Shown here piece after piece: positions 50,480 through 58,954 of a DNA stretch of 64,000 nt (its first letter is position 1; the number at the start of each line of letters is the position of its first letter). Below the pieces are notes generated by a model that saw only the letters and a program-made list of their open reading frames with translations, was not told where the DNA came from and did not search any database. The translations under genes and the position numbers were made by a program. Source of the DNA: Methanolobus mangrovi (GTDB lineage: Archaea > Halobacteriota > Methanosarcinia > Methanosarcinales > Methanosarcinaceae); the NCBI RefSeq assembly GCF_031312535.1, contig NZ_CP133594.1, positions 1,178,001 to 1,242,000 on the forward strand. Direction: 5' to 3'.

Positions 50480-51001
50480 TTACACTCTTTCTATGAGTAT
50501 CGTGCCTGACATATTTTTGATATGCTCACCGCCTGATACGACATCACCTAATTCGTACAAACCGCCTGCAGAGCCGAATTTCTCATAGAACATTACCACG
50601 TCTCCCCATGGTGCATAATATGCAAGCGTTCCGGCTTTTGCATTTGCCATCGGTGTGTTAGTTGTATCGAGTTTTTTGGGCGGATAGAATATCTTTTCAT
50701 TATTGCTGAAATCTTCAACATCAATCGTTAAAGGTAATTGTTCATAGAGATCTTTTGCAGCATTTCCATCATTGAGCTCAAAGATCGTTGTATTTCCATT
50801 TGCTTGAACACTGATTTGCATTTTTGTTTCCTCCTCTTCCTGGCTGGCTTCATCCTGTTCATTTTCGGATTGATTATCGATGGTGTTTTGATCCATGTTA
50901 TTTTGTTCAATACATCCAATCGCTAAGAATACCAGTAAAAATACTCCCAAACAAATTAACATCCATTTTTTTCCATCATTATGTTCCAGAGTAATTTTCA
51001 T
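50480..51001 (-). CDS. Lipoprotein with cyclophilin-like domain
   Basis: This 173-residue protein has a lipoprotein signal (L-A-I-G-C, Cys at about residue 30), an acidic linker rich in Glu, Gln and Asn, and then a cyclophilin-like beta-barrel domain. The domain has I-S-V-Q-A-N-G near 65, L-P-L-T-I-D-V-E-D-F, and Y-A-P-W-G-D-V-V-M-F-Y. This fold is usually annotated cyclophilin-like and lacks the prolyl isomerase active-site residues. It would be anchored on the outer face of the cell membrane. GAGG precedes the ATG. It is the second gene after the DUF3737 gene, 18 bases downstream. Confidence 0.85.
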   Translation of the reverse strand: MKITLEHNDGKKWMLICLGVFLLVFLAIGCIEQNNMDQNTIDNQSENEQDEASQEEEETKMQISVQANGNTTIFELNDGNAAKDLYEQLPLTIDVEDFSNNEKIFYPPKKLDTTNTPMANAKAGTLAYYAPWGDVVMFYEKFGSAGGLYELGDVVSGGEHIKNMSGTILIERV

Positions 51002-51019
51002 AAATAAATCCTCAATTTG

Positions 51020-51961
51020 TTATGTTTCCTGAACAGGCACATCCTTATTGTTCAGTATATTTTCATTATAAGTCTCTGAATTTTGAATTTCTTCTTTATT
51101 CAGTTCATCCCGGACTTCGATCACACATGAATCGTCTGCCAGCTGATTATCATCCAGTATTACTTTACCAATCGAATCTGCACTGATATGTCCGCTACGT
51201 GGATTTTTTATACTTGTGATCGGACCTGCAATTGTAGCATTAACATCGCTGTATTCGAATGAAAGATCACAATCGATCATCTCGCAATCCTCAAGGACCA
51301 GACCTTTTGCATAACAAAGCGGCTGGGTTCCGATTATTTTACATCGTACAAGTTTGAGATTTTCAGAGTACCAGCCAAGATATTCGCCTTTTACGATACT
51401 GTCTGAAACTGTGACATTCTTGCTGTGCCAGAAAGCGTCTTTTGTATCAAGATGGGAATTACTTATTTCGACATTCTCTACATACTGAAAAGAGTATTTA
51501 CCATTCAATACGAAATTATCAAGCAGGATATCTGTGCTGTAGAAGAATGGATATTCAGACTCGAGTTCTGAATTCTTCATGGTTAGCCTGTGTGATAACC
51601 ATCCAAACTCAGGTGATACAATGTTAGAGTTTTCAATAGTGACATCCTCACATTCCCGTACAGCTTTGATACCTCCCATATGACTATATTTTATTGTCAC
51701 CTGGTTACTGTACCATAATGCAGCACGGCATGTATCTGTCATTCTAATATTTTCGATCTGAGCGTTCCTTACATGCCAGAAAGGGTAGCGAAGTCTGAAA
51801 TCACAATCTGAAACATGAATATCTGCGCTTTCCTTCAAAGCAGATTCTCCATCAGCCGGACCATCAAAGGTACAGTGTGAGATCATCGCGTCCTGTATAG
51901 CATACAGGGCACGCTCTTCATCCAATATCAAGTCCTTAAATTCATTAGTTTTTAGAGTCAT
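51020..51961 (-). CDS. DUF3737 family protein (beta-helix)
   Basis: About 313 residues. Repeating strand-turn units (for example S-D-C-D-F, E-N-S-N-I, S-N-S-H-L-D) indicate a right-handed beta-helix. It matches bacterial DUF3737 (E-E-R-A-L-Y-A-I-Q-D-A ... C-T-F-D-G-P-A-D-G-E-S-A-L-K-E). The function is unknown and no signal peptide is present. I use the ATG at 51961, just before the conserved start and preceded by AGG; a longer frame from 52033 would run through the operator dyad, so it is rejected. Expression is likely under the dyad pair at 52015-52084. Confidence 0.85.
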   Translation of the reverse strand: MTLKTNEFKDLILDEERALYAIQDAMISHCTFDGPADGESALKESADIHVSDCDFRLRYPFWHVRNAQIENIRMTDTCRAALWYSNQVTIKYSHMGGIKAVRECEDVTIENSNIVSPEFGWLSHRLTMKNSELESEYPFFYSTDILLDNFVLNGKYSFQYVENVEISNSHLDTKDAFWHSKNVTVSDSIVKGEYLGWYSENLKLVRCKIIGTQPLCYAKGLVLEDCEMIDCDLSFEYSDVNATIAGPITSIKNPRSGHISADSIGKVILDDNQLADDSCVIEVRDELNKEEIQNSETYNENILNNKDVPVQET

Positions 51962-52014
51962 ATTAGAACCTGTTTTTCTACCATCCATTAGAATTTTTTG
52001 AACATTACAGTTAG

Positions 52015-52084
52015 TGACTGACTGAACAGTCAATTATGGATTGCGACAAGTTGTATAAATAGATTATGATTGACTGCTCACTCA
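52015..52084. promoter_or_regulatory. Paired dyads between DUF3737 and padR
   Basis: One site lies at 52015-52036 (overlapping TGACTGACTGAACAGTCA) and a second, TGATTGA-CTGC-TCACTCA, at 52067-52084. The minus-strand TATA (rc of ATAAATAG, 52055-52062) predicts a start near 52032, inside the first site. The second dyad is centred 17.5 bp upstream of that TATA, the same geometry as at the aldo/keto reductase promoter. It also lies upstream of a TTTATATT element reading towards padR. Confidence 0.75.
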
Positions 52085-52188
52085 TTCCACAATATTTATA
52101 TTCTAAATACTCCATCAGAATGTCACTTGCTGATATATCGCGTACCGATACATCGGCAGACGATTAACTCAGATAATAGGAGTATAAA

Positions 52189-52506
52189 ATGGATAACGAT
52201 ATCAGAAGAGCATTTCTTAAATACATAGTCTTGACTGTGATAAGCAAGAAGAGCACTCATGGCTATGAGATCATTAAAACCATCGAAGCGTCTTCTAAAG
52301 GAAAATGGAAACCAAGTACCGGTTCTATCTATCCGATACTTGATTATCTGGTCTCTGAAGGATACGTTCGGAGTGAGGAAATAGATCGTAAGAAAGTCTA
52401 TACGATCACACCTGAAGGATCAGTAGCTTTAGAAGAAATGACCCAAAAAAAAGCTGAGCTTCTTAATGAAATATCTATGCTTATCGATAGCATCACAGAA
52501 GGTTAA
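52189..52506 (+). CDS. PadR family transcriptional regulator
   Basis: The 105-residue PadR-like winged-helix protein has the motifs I-S-K-K-S-T-H-G-Y-E-I-I, P-S-T-G-S-I-Y-P-I-L-D-Y-L and E-I-D-R-K-K-V-Y-T-I-T-P-E-G, with a C-terminal dimerisation helix. PadR proteins are usually repressors of detoxification or efflux genes and are released by small ligands. AGGAG precedes the ATG. It is followed after about 100 bases by an MFS exporter on the same strand and lies beside dyad pair 52015-52084, which makes it a candidate regulator of the island. Confidence 0.93.
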   Translation: MDNDIRRAFLKYIVLTVISKKSTHGYEIIKTIEASSKGKWKPSTGSIYPILDYLVSEGYVRSEEIDRKKVYTITPEGSVALEEMTQKKAELLNEISMLIDSITEG

Positions 52507-52605
52507 TGCACATAATCAGGATCATTTCTAAAAAACGGCACACAATCCAGGATGATTACGATAACGATTTTCTGAATAATATTTTGATCAACAGAAGGTA
52601 ATAGT

Positions 52606-54423
52606 TTGGAAAATAAAACCAATTTAAAAACAGATAATATCCCTCATGGAAAGGGACATGGTATCCCATATAAGTGGACTGCATTACTTACCGTGTTACT
52701 TGCATCATTTATGGCCACTATCAATAGTAGTATTATACTTATCTCGCTTCCTGCTATTTTCAATGGGATTCACCTGGACCCTATGCAACCGGATGCTTTC
52801 CAATACTTGCTATGGATACTAATGGGCTACGGACTTGTAACGGCTACGATCCTCCTCAGTATTGGAAGACTTGCCGATATTTACGGAAGGGTCAGGCTCT
52901 TTAGACTCGGATTTTTCATATTCATGATCGGTTCGGTCTTGCTATATCTTACGCCCGGGACCGGCAGTACCGGAGCGATAGAACTTATTCTCTTCAGGTT
53001 CGTGCAGGCGGTAGGCGGTGCACTGACCATGGCTAACGGTCCGGCCATTATTACCGATGTTTTCCCAAGCAGTGAAAGAGGAAAAGCACTTGGCATTAAC
53101 ACAGTAGCCCTTATGTCAGGCCAGTTCATCGGACTCTTGCTTGGAGGTATACTTGTAACCTACAACTGGCGCTATGTTTTCCTCGTAAATATCCCATTTG
53201 CCCTGATCGGAACTATTTGGGCATACTGGAAAATGGAAGAGCTTTCTTTCAAGGCAAAGAAAACCAGTGTAGACATACTTGGAAATGTATTCTTCATCGG
53301 TGGACTGACATCACTTCTGGTGGGTATCACCTATGGCCTAATGCCTTACGAACATGACGGAATAATGGATGCAATGGGATGGAACAGTCCACTCGTCCGC
53401 ATTACTTCTGTAATAGGAATTATCATGCTTCTTGCATTCCCGTTCGTAGAACGCAGGGCAGAGAATCCAATGTTCCGCTTCGAGTTCTTCAAGATAAGGG
53501 CTTTTGCTTTTTCAAACCTTGCAAACTTCATGGCTGCTATTGCACGAGGAGGTATAATGTTCATGCTGATACTGTTGCTTCAGGGAATATGGCTACCACT
53601 TCAGGGCTATAGTTTTGAGGATACTCCCCTCTGGGCTGGCATTTATATGCTTCCGCTGACCATCGGCTTTATCATAATGGGACCTATATCAGGAATGCTT
53701 TCGGATAAATACGGACCCAGATGGATAGCGACTTCAGGAATGGCACTTGTGACAGTGGTATTCCTGGGCCTTGCTATGCTGCCTTACAATTTTGACTACT
53801 GGGAGCTTGGAATTCTCATTTTCCTTATGGGAATAGGTAACGGAATGTTCAGTTCACCAAACAGTTCATCCATAATGAACTCGGTACCAGCTGAGGACAG
53901 GGGAGTTGCTTCAGGTATGATGTCGACTCTGATGAACTCGGCTATGACAATGAGTATGGCACTATTCTTCACTATTGTGATCGTAGGTCTTCAGGGAACA
54001 TTCCCTAATGCAATACACGAGTCTTTCACAAGTTTTGCATCTACACAGACTGCCCCTATCCTGCAGAACCTTGCAGACCAGATCTCAGAAATGTCCCCTA
54101 CCAATGCATTATTCTCAGCTTTCCTTGGATATAACCCAATGGCCACAATCCTGAACGTAATGGACAGCAGTATCGTAGCCTCGATACCAGAATCTGTGGT
54201 CGAGACATTGACAAGTAACTACTGGTTCCCAGAGACTCTGCAACAGGCTTTCATGCCAGCACTCAGAGTATCCTTCATCATAGGTGCAATCCTTTCAGCA
54301 ATAGCATCTCTGCTGTCTGCAATGAGAGGCCAGCACTATGTGCATGAGCTCCATAATGAGATCGAAACTGCAATGAAAGGTCAGTCTTTTGTGCATGCAA
54401 TCCCTAACGAGATAGAGGAATAA
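52606..54423 (+). CDS. MFS transporter, DHA2 (14-helix) drug efflux type
   Basis: The 605-residue protein has about 14 membrane segments, motif A between helices 2 and 3 ([11 protein letters not shown]), and motif C of drug antiporters ([10 protein letters not shown]). Unlike most DHA2 members it has a large loop between the last helices and a charged C-terminal tail with two near-repeats containing Y/F-V-H-x-x-x-N-E-I-E. Start is TTG at 52606 after AGAAGG. It probably exports toxic organics under control of the adjacent PadR protein. Confidence 0.92.
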   Translation: MENKTNLKTDNIPHGKGHGIPYKWTALLTVLLASFMATINSSIILISLPAIFNGIHLDPMQPDAFQYLLWILMGYGLVTATILLSIGRLADIYGRVRLFRLGFFIFMIGSVLLYLTPGTGSTGAIELILFRFVQAVGGALTMANGPAIITDVFPSSERGKALGINTVALMSGQFIGLLLGGILVTYNWRYVFLVNIPFALIGTIWAYWKMEELSFKAKKTSVDILGNVFFIGGLTSLLVGITYGLMPYEHDGIMDAMGWNSPLVRITSVIGIIMLLAFPFVERRAENPMFRFEFFKIRAFAFSNLANFMAAIARGGIMFMLILLLQGIWLPLQGYSFEDTPLWAGIYMLPLTIGFIIMGPISGMLSDKYGPRWIATSGMALVTVVFLGLAMLPYNFDYWELGILIFLMGIGNGMFSSPNSSSIMNSVPAEDRGVASGMMSTLMNSAMTMSMALFFTIVIVGLQGTFPNAIHESFTSFASTQTAPILQNLADQISEMSPTNALFSAFLGYNPMATILNVMDSSIVASIPESVVETLTSNYWFPETLQQAFMPALRVSFIIGAILSAIASLLSAMRGQHYVHELHNEIETAMKGQSFVHAIPNEIEE

Positions 54424-54725
54424 TGTGTTAGTGTTTAATGACATGTCTGCAAAGGCATGTCCTTTTTTACTCTATCAGCTCACAGTAGAAAACAAGGAAC
54501 AACACAACCATCCGCCATAGGCGGAACATTACGATTACACCATTCTAACGACTATTGAAATAATGCAGTTATTAAAAATTGCTGAGTTTAAAGTTGTAAT
54601 TAACAGAATTTCTACAGAGCCTAGAGATACACAACGCAACAGTCTGGCTTGAAAGTGGAGAGGTAAAAGGAAGTACCTTTACCTTCACCATTGAAGATCA
54701 AAAAAGCATAATCAAATAGAGAGTA
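54424..54725. other. Intergenic region between the MFS and cupin genes
   Basis: Downstream of the MFS stop there is a 15-base hairpin (TCCGCCATAGGCGGA, 54511-54525). A short open frame at 54600-54719 ends in E-S-G-E-V-K-G-S-T-F-T-F-T-I-E-D-Q and looks like the C-terminal scrap of a secreted beta-rich protein. It has no start codon, and a stop lies at 54597-54599. Confidence 0.35.
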
Positions 54726-55160
54726 CTATAGTTTATTGTACTCCTCATCATTAACAGTCTCTAACCATTCGTTCCGAGTGTTTTCTCCAGGTATTTCAAA
54801 AGCAATGTGAGAGAACCAACTGTCAGCCTTTGCACCATGCCAATGCTTCACTCCTGCCGGAATATATACTACAGAACCTTCATACAGACTAACTGCTTCT
54901 TTTCCTTCTTCCTGGTACCAGCCTTCTCCGGCAGTGCAAATAAGCATCTGTCCACCACCGCTTTCAGCATGATGTATATGCCAGTTATTACGACATCCCG
55001 GTTCAAAAGTTACATTTGCTAAGAACACAGGAGTTTCTCCGGGTTTTGTTAATGGATTCAGGAAGGAATCTCCTATAAAATATTGTCCAAACATCTCATT
55101 AGGCACACCAGTTCCAAACATATTTGCCTTTTCAAATTCTTCTTTATTCATATATTTCAT
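54726..55160 (-). CDS. Cupin-domain protein
   Basis: This 144-residue single-domain cupin has a first motif with H-I-H-H-A-E-S-G-G-G-Q-M near residue 61 and a second with P-A-G-V-K-H-W-H-G-A near 102, giving a His-rich metal site. E-G-W-Y-Q-E-E-G lies between. It is the short soluble counterpart of the cupin inside the broken lipoprotein-hydrolase gene at 55724-57250. A GAGG ribosome-binding site precedes the ATG. Function is unknown; similar cupins occur next to carboxymuconolactone decarboxylases in detoxification clusters. Confidence 0.9.
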   Translation of the reverse strand: MKYMNKEEFEKANMFGTGVPNEMFGQYFIGDSFLNPLTKPGETPVFLANVTFEPGCRNNWHIHHAESGGGQMLICTAGEGWYQEEGKEAVSLYEGSVVYIPAGVKHWHGAKADSWFSHIAFEIPGENTRNEWLETVNDEEYNKL

Positions 55161-55261
55161 TTCTTTTTCCTCACATTGTTTTAATTTAGTTATTATGTCT
55201 AAGTAATTATATCAAACTGAATTTTCTAATAAGCACCTGTGGCTTAAAAATATCCACCCGA

Positions 55262-55639
55262 TCAGGCCAATTCTATCAAAATATCAAAGCTGCCACTTAA
55301 TGAATCCATAGTGGATGGGTCACAGTCAATAACACCAAGATTTACAAATTCACCATAACAATTTTCTTCGTTGTCAAACAGAATGGTAAAATAATCTCCT
55401 TGAGTAGTAAAATCAATATCACCATTTTTCCATCCCGGGACCAGGTCTTCATCACTAAATGACAATGGTTCGTCCATTACACCACAAACATCAAACTCAT
55501 ATCTGCTGGCGTGGACAGTATAGGGCAATCTGCTGATGAGTTCCCTGGCAGGTTCACTATCATTTAGAATTCCGGGAATGATCGTGCTACCAAAATGCAT
55601 GTTGATCTTTGTTCCATTTTTAATCTCACGAGTTGTCAT
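55262..55639 (-). CDS. Cyclophilin-like family protein (soluble)
   Basis: This 125-residue protein has one cyclophilin-like beta-barrel domain and no signal peptide. Motifs are I-N-M-H-F-G-S-T-I-I near 12, L-P-Y-T-V-H-A-S-R-Y-E-F-D near 37 and F-T-I-L-F-D near 83. It is a distant paralogue of the lipoprotein at 50480-51001 and belongs to the group without peptidyl-prolyl isomerase residues. I use the ATG at 55639, nine bases after GAGG; the TTG at 55645 is too close to it. It lies between the cupin gene and the hydrolase gene on the same strand. Confidence 0.8.
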   Translation of the reverse strand: MTTREIKNGTKINMHFGSTIIPGILNDSEPARELISRLPYTVHASRYEFDVCGVMDEPLSFSDEDLVPGWKNGDIDFTTQGDYFTILFDNEENCYGEFVNLGVIDCDPSTMDSLSGSFDILIELA

Positions 55640-55723
55640 ATCCAAATCCTCACTTGTTAGTACGATAGAAAAAAATAAAAATTAGGAAAATAGAAAAATG
55701 CTTTTCTATTTTTCCATATGCTT

Positions 55724-56896
55724 TTAGTTCAGGTTTTCCTTGAAGAATGATTCCAGTTTGTCAAATGGAATATAGTCATTGTCTCCGCCATCGTACAGAT
55801 CGATGTGCCTTGCTCCTGGAATGATTACCAGTTCTTTAGGTTCAGCTGCTCTTTCATATGCTTCTTCAGTATAATATCTGGAGTGAGCATTCTCTCCCAT
55901 GATGAAAAGTATTGGTCTTGGGGAAATTGTTTCAATATAGTTCATCAGAGGGAAGTTCATAAAGGACATACCACTCGTTGCGGTAAATGCTGCTCCTGCA
56001 TTTGGATGGAATCCTCTTTCCATAGCATAGTACTCAAAAAATTCACTTGTAACAGGATCTAAACCTTCTGGAATTGCTGTTGCTGGTTCACCAGGGAATC
56101 CGACAGGTACCAATGGACTTCCATTCTCGAAGTCTACCCATCTCTGCTCAGCCATTTGGGCTAAAGCTGCAGCACGCTGCTCATCGGTCAACGAATATCC
56201 GAACCCATCTCTAAACATGCTGCTTATATCATACATACTTGCAGTAGCAACTGCTTTGATACGTGGATCGACCTGAGCTGCAGTAAGTGCAAATCCTCCA
56301 CTGCCACAAATTCCAATAACTCCGATCTTCTCCCTGTCTACAAAGTCCCTTGTACCGATAAAGTCAACAGCTGCACTAAAATCCTCAACAAACAGGTCCG
56401 GGGATGAGATATGTCTTGGCTCTCCACCACTGTCTCCATTATAGGATTCATCGAATGCTAAAGCAACAAAACCTCTTTGTGCCAGTTCCTGAGCATAGAG
56501 TCCTGCTCCCTGTTCCTTCACTCCGCCATAAGGAGTTCCAACAATAATTGCAGGGTATTTTTGGGACCTGTTTATGTCTTCAGGCACGTATAAGTGTCCT
56601 GCAACCTCGGCTCCGAATTTGTTTTTGAATCGGACCTCTTCCAGAATTACATTATCACTTAGTTCGAATGTAAGATCTCCAGGATCATACCTTACTTGTT
56701 CATTATTTTCTTGTACCATATTATCTTCCTCTAAGTTTTCTTCTGTAGTAATAACTAAATTAGTGTATTGTTCATCTGTAACGTCTCCAAACCATTCTGC
56801 AGCACCTGCTCCTGGATTGGTAGTTACTCCGACATGCTCGAATGTACTATCTGCTGTTGCACCATGCCAGTGTACGACATCTGGTGGAATTTCCAC
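55724..56896 (-). CDS. Alpha/beta hydrolase, downstream half of an interrupted cupin-hydrolase gene
   Basis: These 390 residues are the part after an in-frame TAA. The first 35 residues are the end of a cupin domain (P-P-D-V-V-H-W-H-G-A). The rest is an alpha/beta hydrolase resembling dienelactone hydrolase/YcjY-like families: oxyanion loop Y-G-G-V, nucleophile region G-I-C-G-S-G-G, and final H in G-A-R-H-I-D. The nucleophile appears to be Cys. If translated alone it could start at a GTG at 56896 after GGTGAT. The upstream half lies at 57014-57250. Confidence 0.8.
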   Translation of the reverse strand: MEIPPDVVHWHGATADSTFEHVGVTTNPGAGAAEWFGDVTDEQYTNLVITTEENLEEDNMVQENNEQVRYDPGDLTFELSDNVILEEVRFKNKFGAEVAGHLYVPEDINRSQKYPAIIVGTPYGGVKEQGAGLYAQELAQRGFVALAFDESYNGDSGGEPRHISSPDLFVEDFSAAVDFIGTRDFVDREKIGVIGICGSGGFALTAAQVDPRIKAVATASMYDISSMFRDGFGYSLTDEQRAAALAQMAEQRWVDFENGSPLVPVGFPGEPATAIPEGLDPVTSEFFEYYAMERGFHPNAGAAFTATSGMSFMNFPLMNYIETISPRPILFIMGENAHSRYYTEEAYERAAEPKELVIIPGARHIDLYDGGDNDYIPFDKLESFFKENLN

Positions 56897-57013
56897 AACA
56901 TCACCGGCTTTCAGTAATCTTGCTGGCTCACCTTCTTCCTGATAGTAACCTTCTCCACTGGTTACGAACAGAAGCTGCCCTCCTGGGTGTGAATGCCAGT
57001 CAGTCCTTGCTCC

Positions 57014-57250
57014 TTATGAAAATATTACGTTATATGATGGAGAGTTGTAAGTATCGTCAGTCACAAGCATTTCGACCCATACATCTCCTGTAAAACCGTC
57101 TCCGAGTGGACTTCCGGCAACATTATTTCCTCTTGGGAATATTGTGTCATCTTCTAGTTCACTATCAGTATCACTTATGCATCCTGCTGTAAAAATGAAG
57201 ATCAAAGAAAAACACAGCATCAGTAATCTGGTTTTAGTATTTTTTGACAT
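57014..57250 (-). pseudogene. Lipoprotein-cupin 5' half, separated from the hydrolase by in-frame TAA
   Basis: This half encodes a lipoprotein signal (F-T-A-G-C, Cys about residue 24) and the first strands of a cupin. It stops at TAA (57014-57016) in the middle of the cupin fold. Codons after the stop continue in the same frame as G-A-R-T-D-W-H-S-H-P-G-G-Q-L and run into the hydrolase frame at 56896. The complete protein would be 508 residues. TAA is not a pyrrolysine codon, so this is a nonsense mutation or a sequence error. The promoter carries two dyads (57326-57398). Confidence 0.75.
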
Positions 57251-57325
57251 TTTTTATCTCTCTCGTTCAATTTGTATCGTCAAGTTCCCTTTTCTGAAAG
57301 GTATTATATACTCAGCACATCGTCG

Positions 57326-57427
57326 TGATTGAGTAATCAGTCACTTGTTTTCTTAAACTTGTGGTTGGCCAGTATTGCTGCGAGTGACTAATCAGTCATT
57401 GCCCTATATTCGATACTAGTATATAAA
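57326..57427 (-). promoter_or_regulatory. Promoter with two 18-bp dyads, lipoprotein-cupin gene
   Basis: Dyads TGATTGA-GTAA-TCAGTCA (57326-57343) and CGAGTGA-CTAA-TCAGTCA (57381-57398) are 55 bp apart. The TATA element TTTATATA (57420-57427 on the minus strand) predicts a start near 57397, at the edge of the second dyad. The first dyad is in the leader. Both dyads are identical to those at 60105-60179. Confidence 0.75.
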
Positions 57428-57435
57428 ACTAAGCA

Positions 57436-57543
57436 TTACAATGTTCTGATCACCTTTGCCGGCACACCAGCTACGACTGTGTTAAGTGGGACATCCTGAG
57501 TAAAGACAGCTGCGGCTGCTATTACAGAGTTCTCTCCGACATC
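57436..57543 (-). pseudogene. C-terminal fragment of a hexapeptide-repeat acetyltransferase
   Basis: In the minus-strand frame the 35 codons before TAA (57436-57438) read as the end of a LacA/Maa-type sugar O-acetyltransferase: V-G-E-N-S-V-I-A-A-A-A-V-F-T-Q-D, then V-A-G-V-P-A-K-V-I-R-T-L. Nothing of the rest of the enzyme is present. Stop codons directly upstream (57544-57555) belong to the end of the carboxymuconolactone decarboxylase gene, so a deletion or insertion joined the two. Confidence 0.7.
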
Positions 57544-57552
57544 TTATCAAAC

Positions 57553-58305
57553 TTATTCCGGTATCAATTCGTTCAAACATGTGATTGCATTCAATGTCCT
57601 TGGATATCCGATATATGGCAAAAGCTGTGTAACTGCACTGAGCAGCGTTCCTTTATCATTTCCAACATTGAGATTACCCATAATATGTCCCTTTAATTGA
57701 GGTTCGCATCCACCCAGTGAGAGGATAATGGAAAATGTAAGGAGTTCCCTCATTTTTACATCCAGACCTTTTCTGGTGTAGTAATCACCAAAACAGTTTG
57801 CAGACAGATACTTCTGAATATGAATCTGGTTTTCAGGCGCTGCCTCGTACATTTTATCAATCATTTCACCGAATATTTCCTTCTGCACTTCCAGTCCCTT
57901 TTCAAACCGTGTTTCAGGTGAAGTAGTGGACTGACCTTCTAATGGCAGCTCAATTCCTCTGCTTTCCAGTATTTCATTGGTGGCATGAATAAAGTCAACT
58001 GCTTTCGCAAATCCTACATATGGTATGGATTGATATACAAGCTCCTTGACCTCAATAGGAGTCACACCAATCTTAAGTGCACCGTCGAGCATTACTTTAT
58101 ATTCACTTAAGGTCTGACTAGCTATCAGGGAGCTCAGAATTACCATCATTCTGGTCTTTTTATCTAAATTTCCATAGCTTATTACTTCATCAAATGCAAA
58201 ATTATTGAAAACTTCCATAAGTTCCTGATCTGTTTCATTCAAATCCGACTTATTTTCGGGGAATAAATCTTCCAGATTCTTTTTTGCTGTTTCACTTATA
58301 CTCAT
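57553..58305 (-). CDS. Carboxymuconolactone decarboxylase family protein
   Basis: This 250-residue protein has two CMD-type helical repeats. The first (about 45-115) has Q-T-L-S-E-Y and lacks the usual Cys pair. The second (about 180-245) has G-G-C-E-P-Q-L-K-G-H, with the Cys and His of the AhpD-like active site. Members of this family act on peroxides, electrophiles or muconolactones; the reaction here is unknown. GAGG precedes the ATG. It is third in a minus-strand cluster after alcohol dehydrogenase and flavodoxin, probably controlled from the promoter near 60180. Confidence 0.88.
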   Translation of the reverse strand: MSISETAKKNLEDLFPENKSDLNETDQELMEVFNNFAFDEVISYGNLDKKTRMMVILSSLIASQTLSEYKVMLDGALKIGVTPIEVKELVYQSIPYVGFAKAVDFIHATNEILESRGIELPLEGQSTTSPETRFEKGLEVQKEIFGEMIDKMYEAAPENQIHIQKYLSANCFGDYYTRKGLDVKMRELLTFSIILSLGGCEPQLKGHIMGNLNVGNDKGTLLSAVTQLLPYIGYPRTLNAITCLNELIPE

Positions 58306-58335
58306 AATTAAACCTCAATTTCATTCTTACTTAAT

Positions 58336-58875
58336 TCAAAACATCCTGCTGATCGATTCCAACCAGCCTTCTACATCCTTTTTTGCCGCACTTACACGAG
58401 AACCTTGTATAGAGAAGCCTTTCAAAAGTGTTGCTTCCGGACAAAGTTTTGCAATATCATCCTCACTGCGCCCCATTCCACCTCCACCATGCGTGCAGAA
58501 TGGAACAATAATCTTTCCGGAAAAGTCATATTCTTCCAGGAAAGTGAATACTGGCATTGGCATTGTTCCTAGCCAGTTGGGGTAACCAAGGAATACCACA
58601 TTATAAGGTTCCATGTTCTCCACATGACTGGAAAGTTCAGGTCTGGCGTTTCCATTTAATTCCTTTTTTGCGATGTTGACTGTTGCAGAATAATCCTTTG
58701 GATAGGACTGTACTGTATCAATACTGAAAAGATTGCCATCAATTATTTCCCGGATCATGCAAGCTACTACTTTTGTGTTACCTGTTGGAAGATTCACGAT
58801 CTTGCCACTGACATTATTATTGCCAGCACGCGAAAAATAGGCTACCAGACATTTCTCTTCTTTCAGATTTGCCAT
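58336..58875 (-). CDS. Flavodoxin
   Basis: This 179-residue flavodoxin-like protein starts V-A-Y-F-S-R-A-G-N-N-N with the FMN phosphate loop. The following segments are V-F-L-G-Y-P-N-W-L-G-T-M-P and F-C-T-H-G-G-G-G-M-G. It fits the flavodoxin group that carries FMN in detoxification clusters with CMD proteins and alcohol dehydrogenases in bacteria. It is between those two genes here and co-directional, with a short spacer on each side. Confidence 0.9.
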   Translation of the reverse strand: MANLKEEKCLVAYFSRAGNNNVSGKIVNLPTGNTKVVACMIREIIDGNLFSIDTVQSYPKDYSATVNIAKKELNGNARPELSSHVENMEPYNVVFLGYPNWLGTMPMPVFTFLEEYDFSGKIIVPFCTHGGGGMGRSEDDIAKLCPEATLLKGFSIQGSRVSAAKKDVEGWLESISRMF

Positions 58876-58954
58876 TTAGTATCCCTTACCTTTTTTTACT
58901 TACTAGAAGCACCATTCGTTTTTGTGAAAAAAGTAAGGACCTGGTTGGGTCCTA

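Noticed and set aside
57014-57016. Possible recoding of the in-frame stop as pyrrolysine
   Set aside because: The stop is TAA. Pyrrolysine in Methanosarcinales is encoded by TAG.
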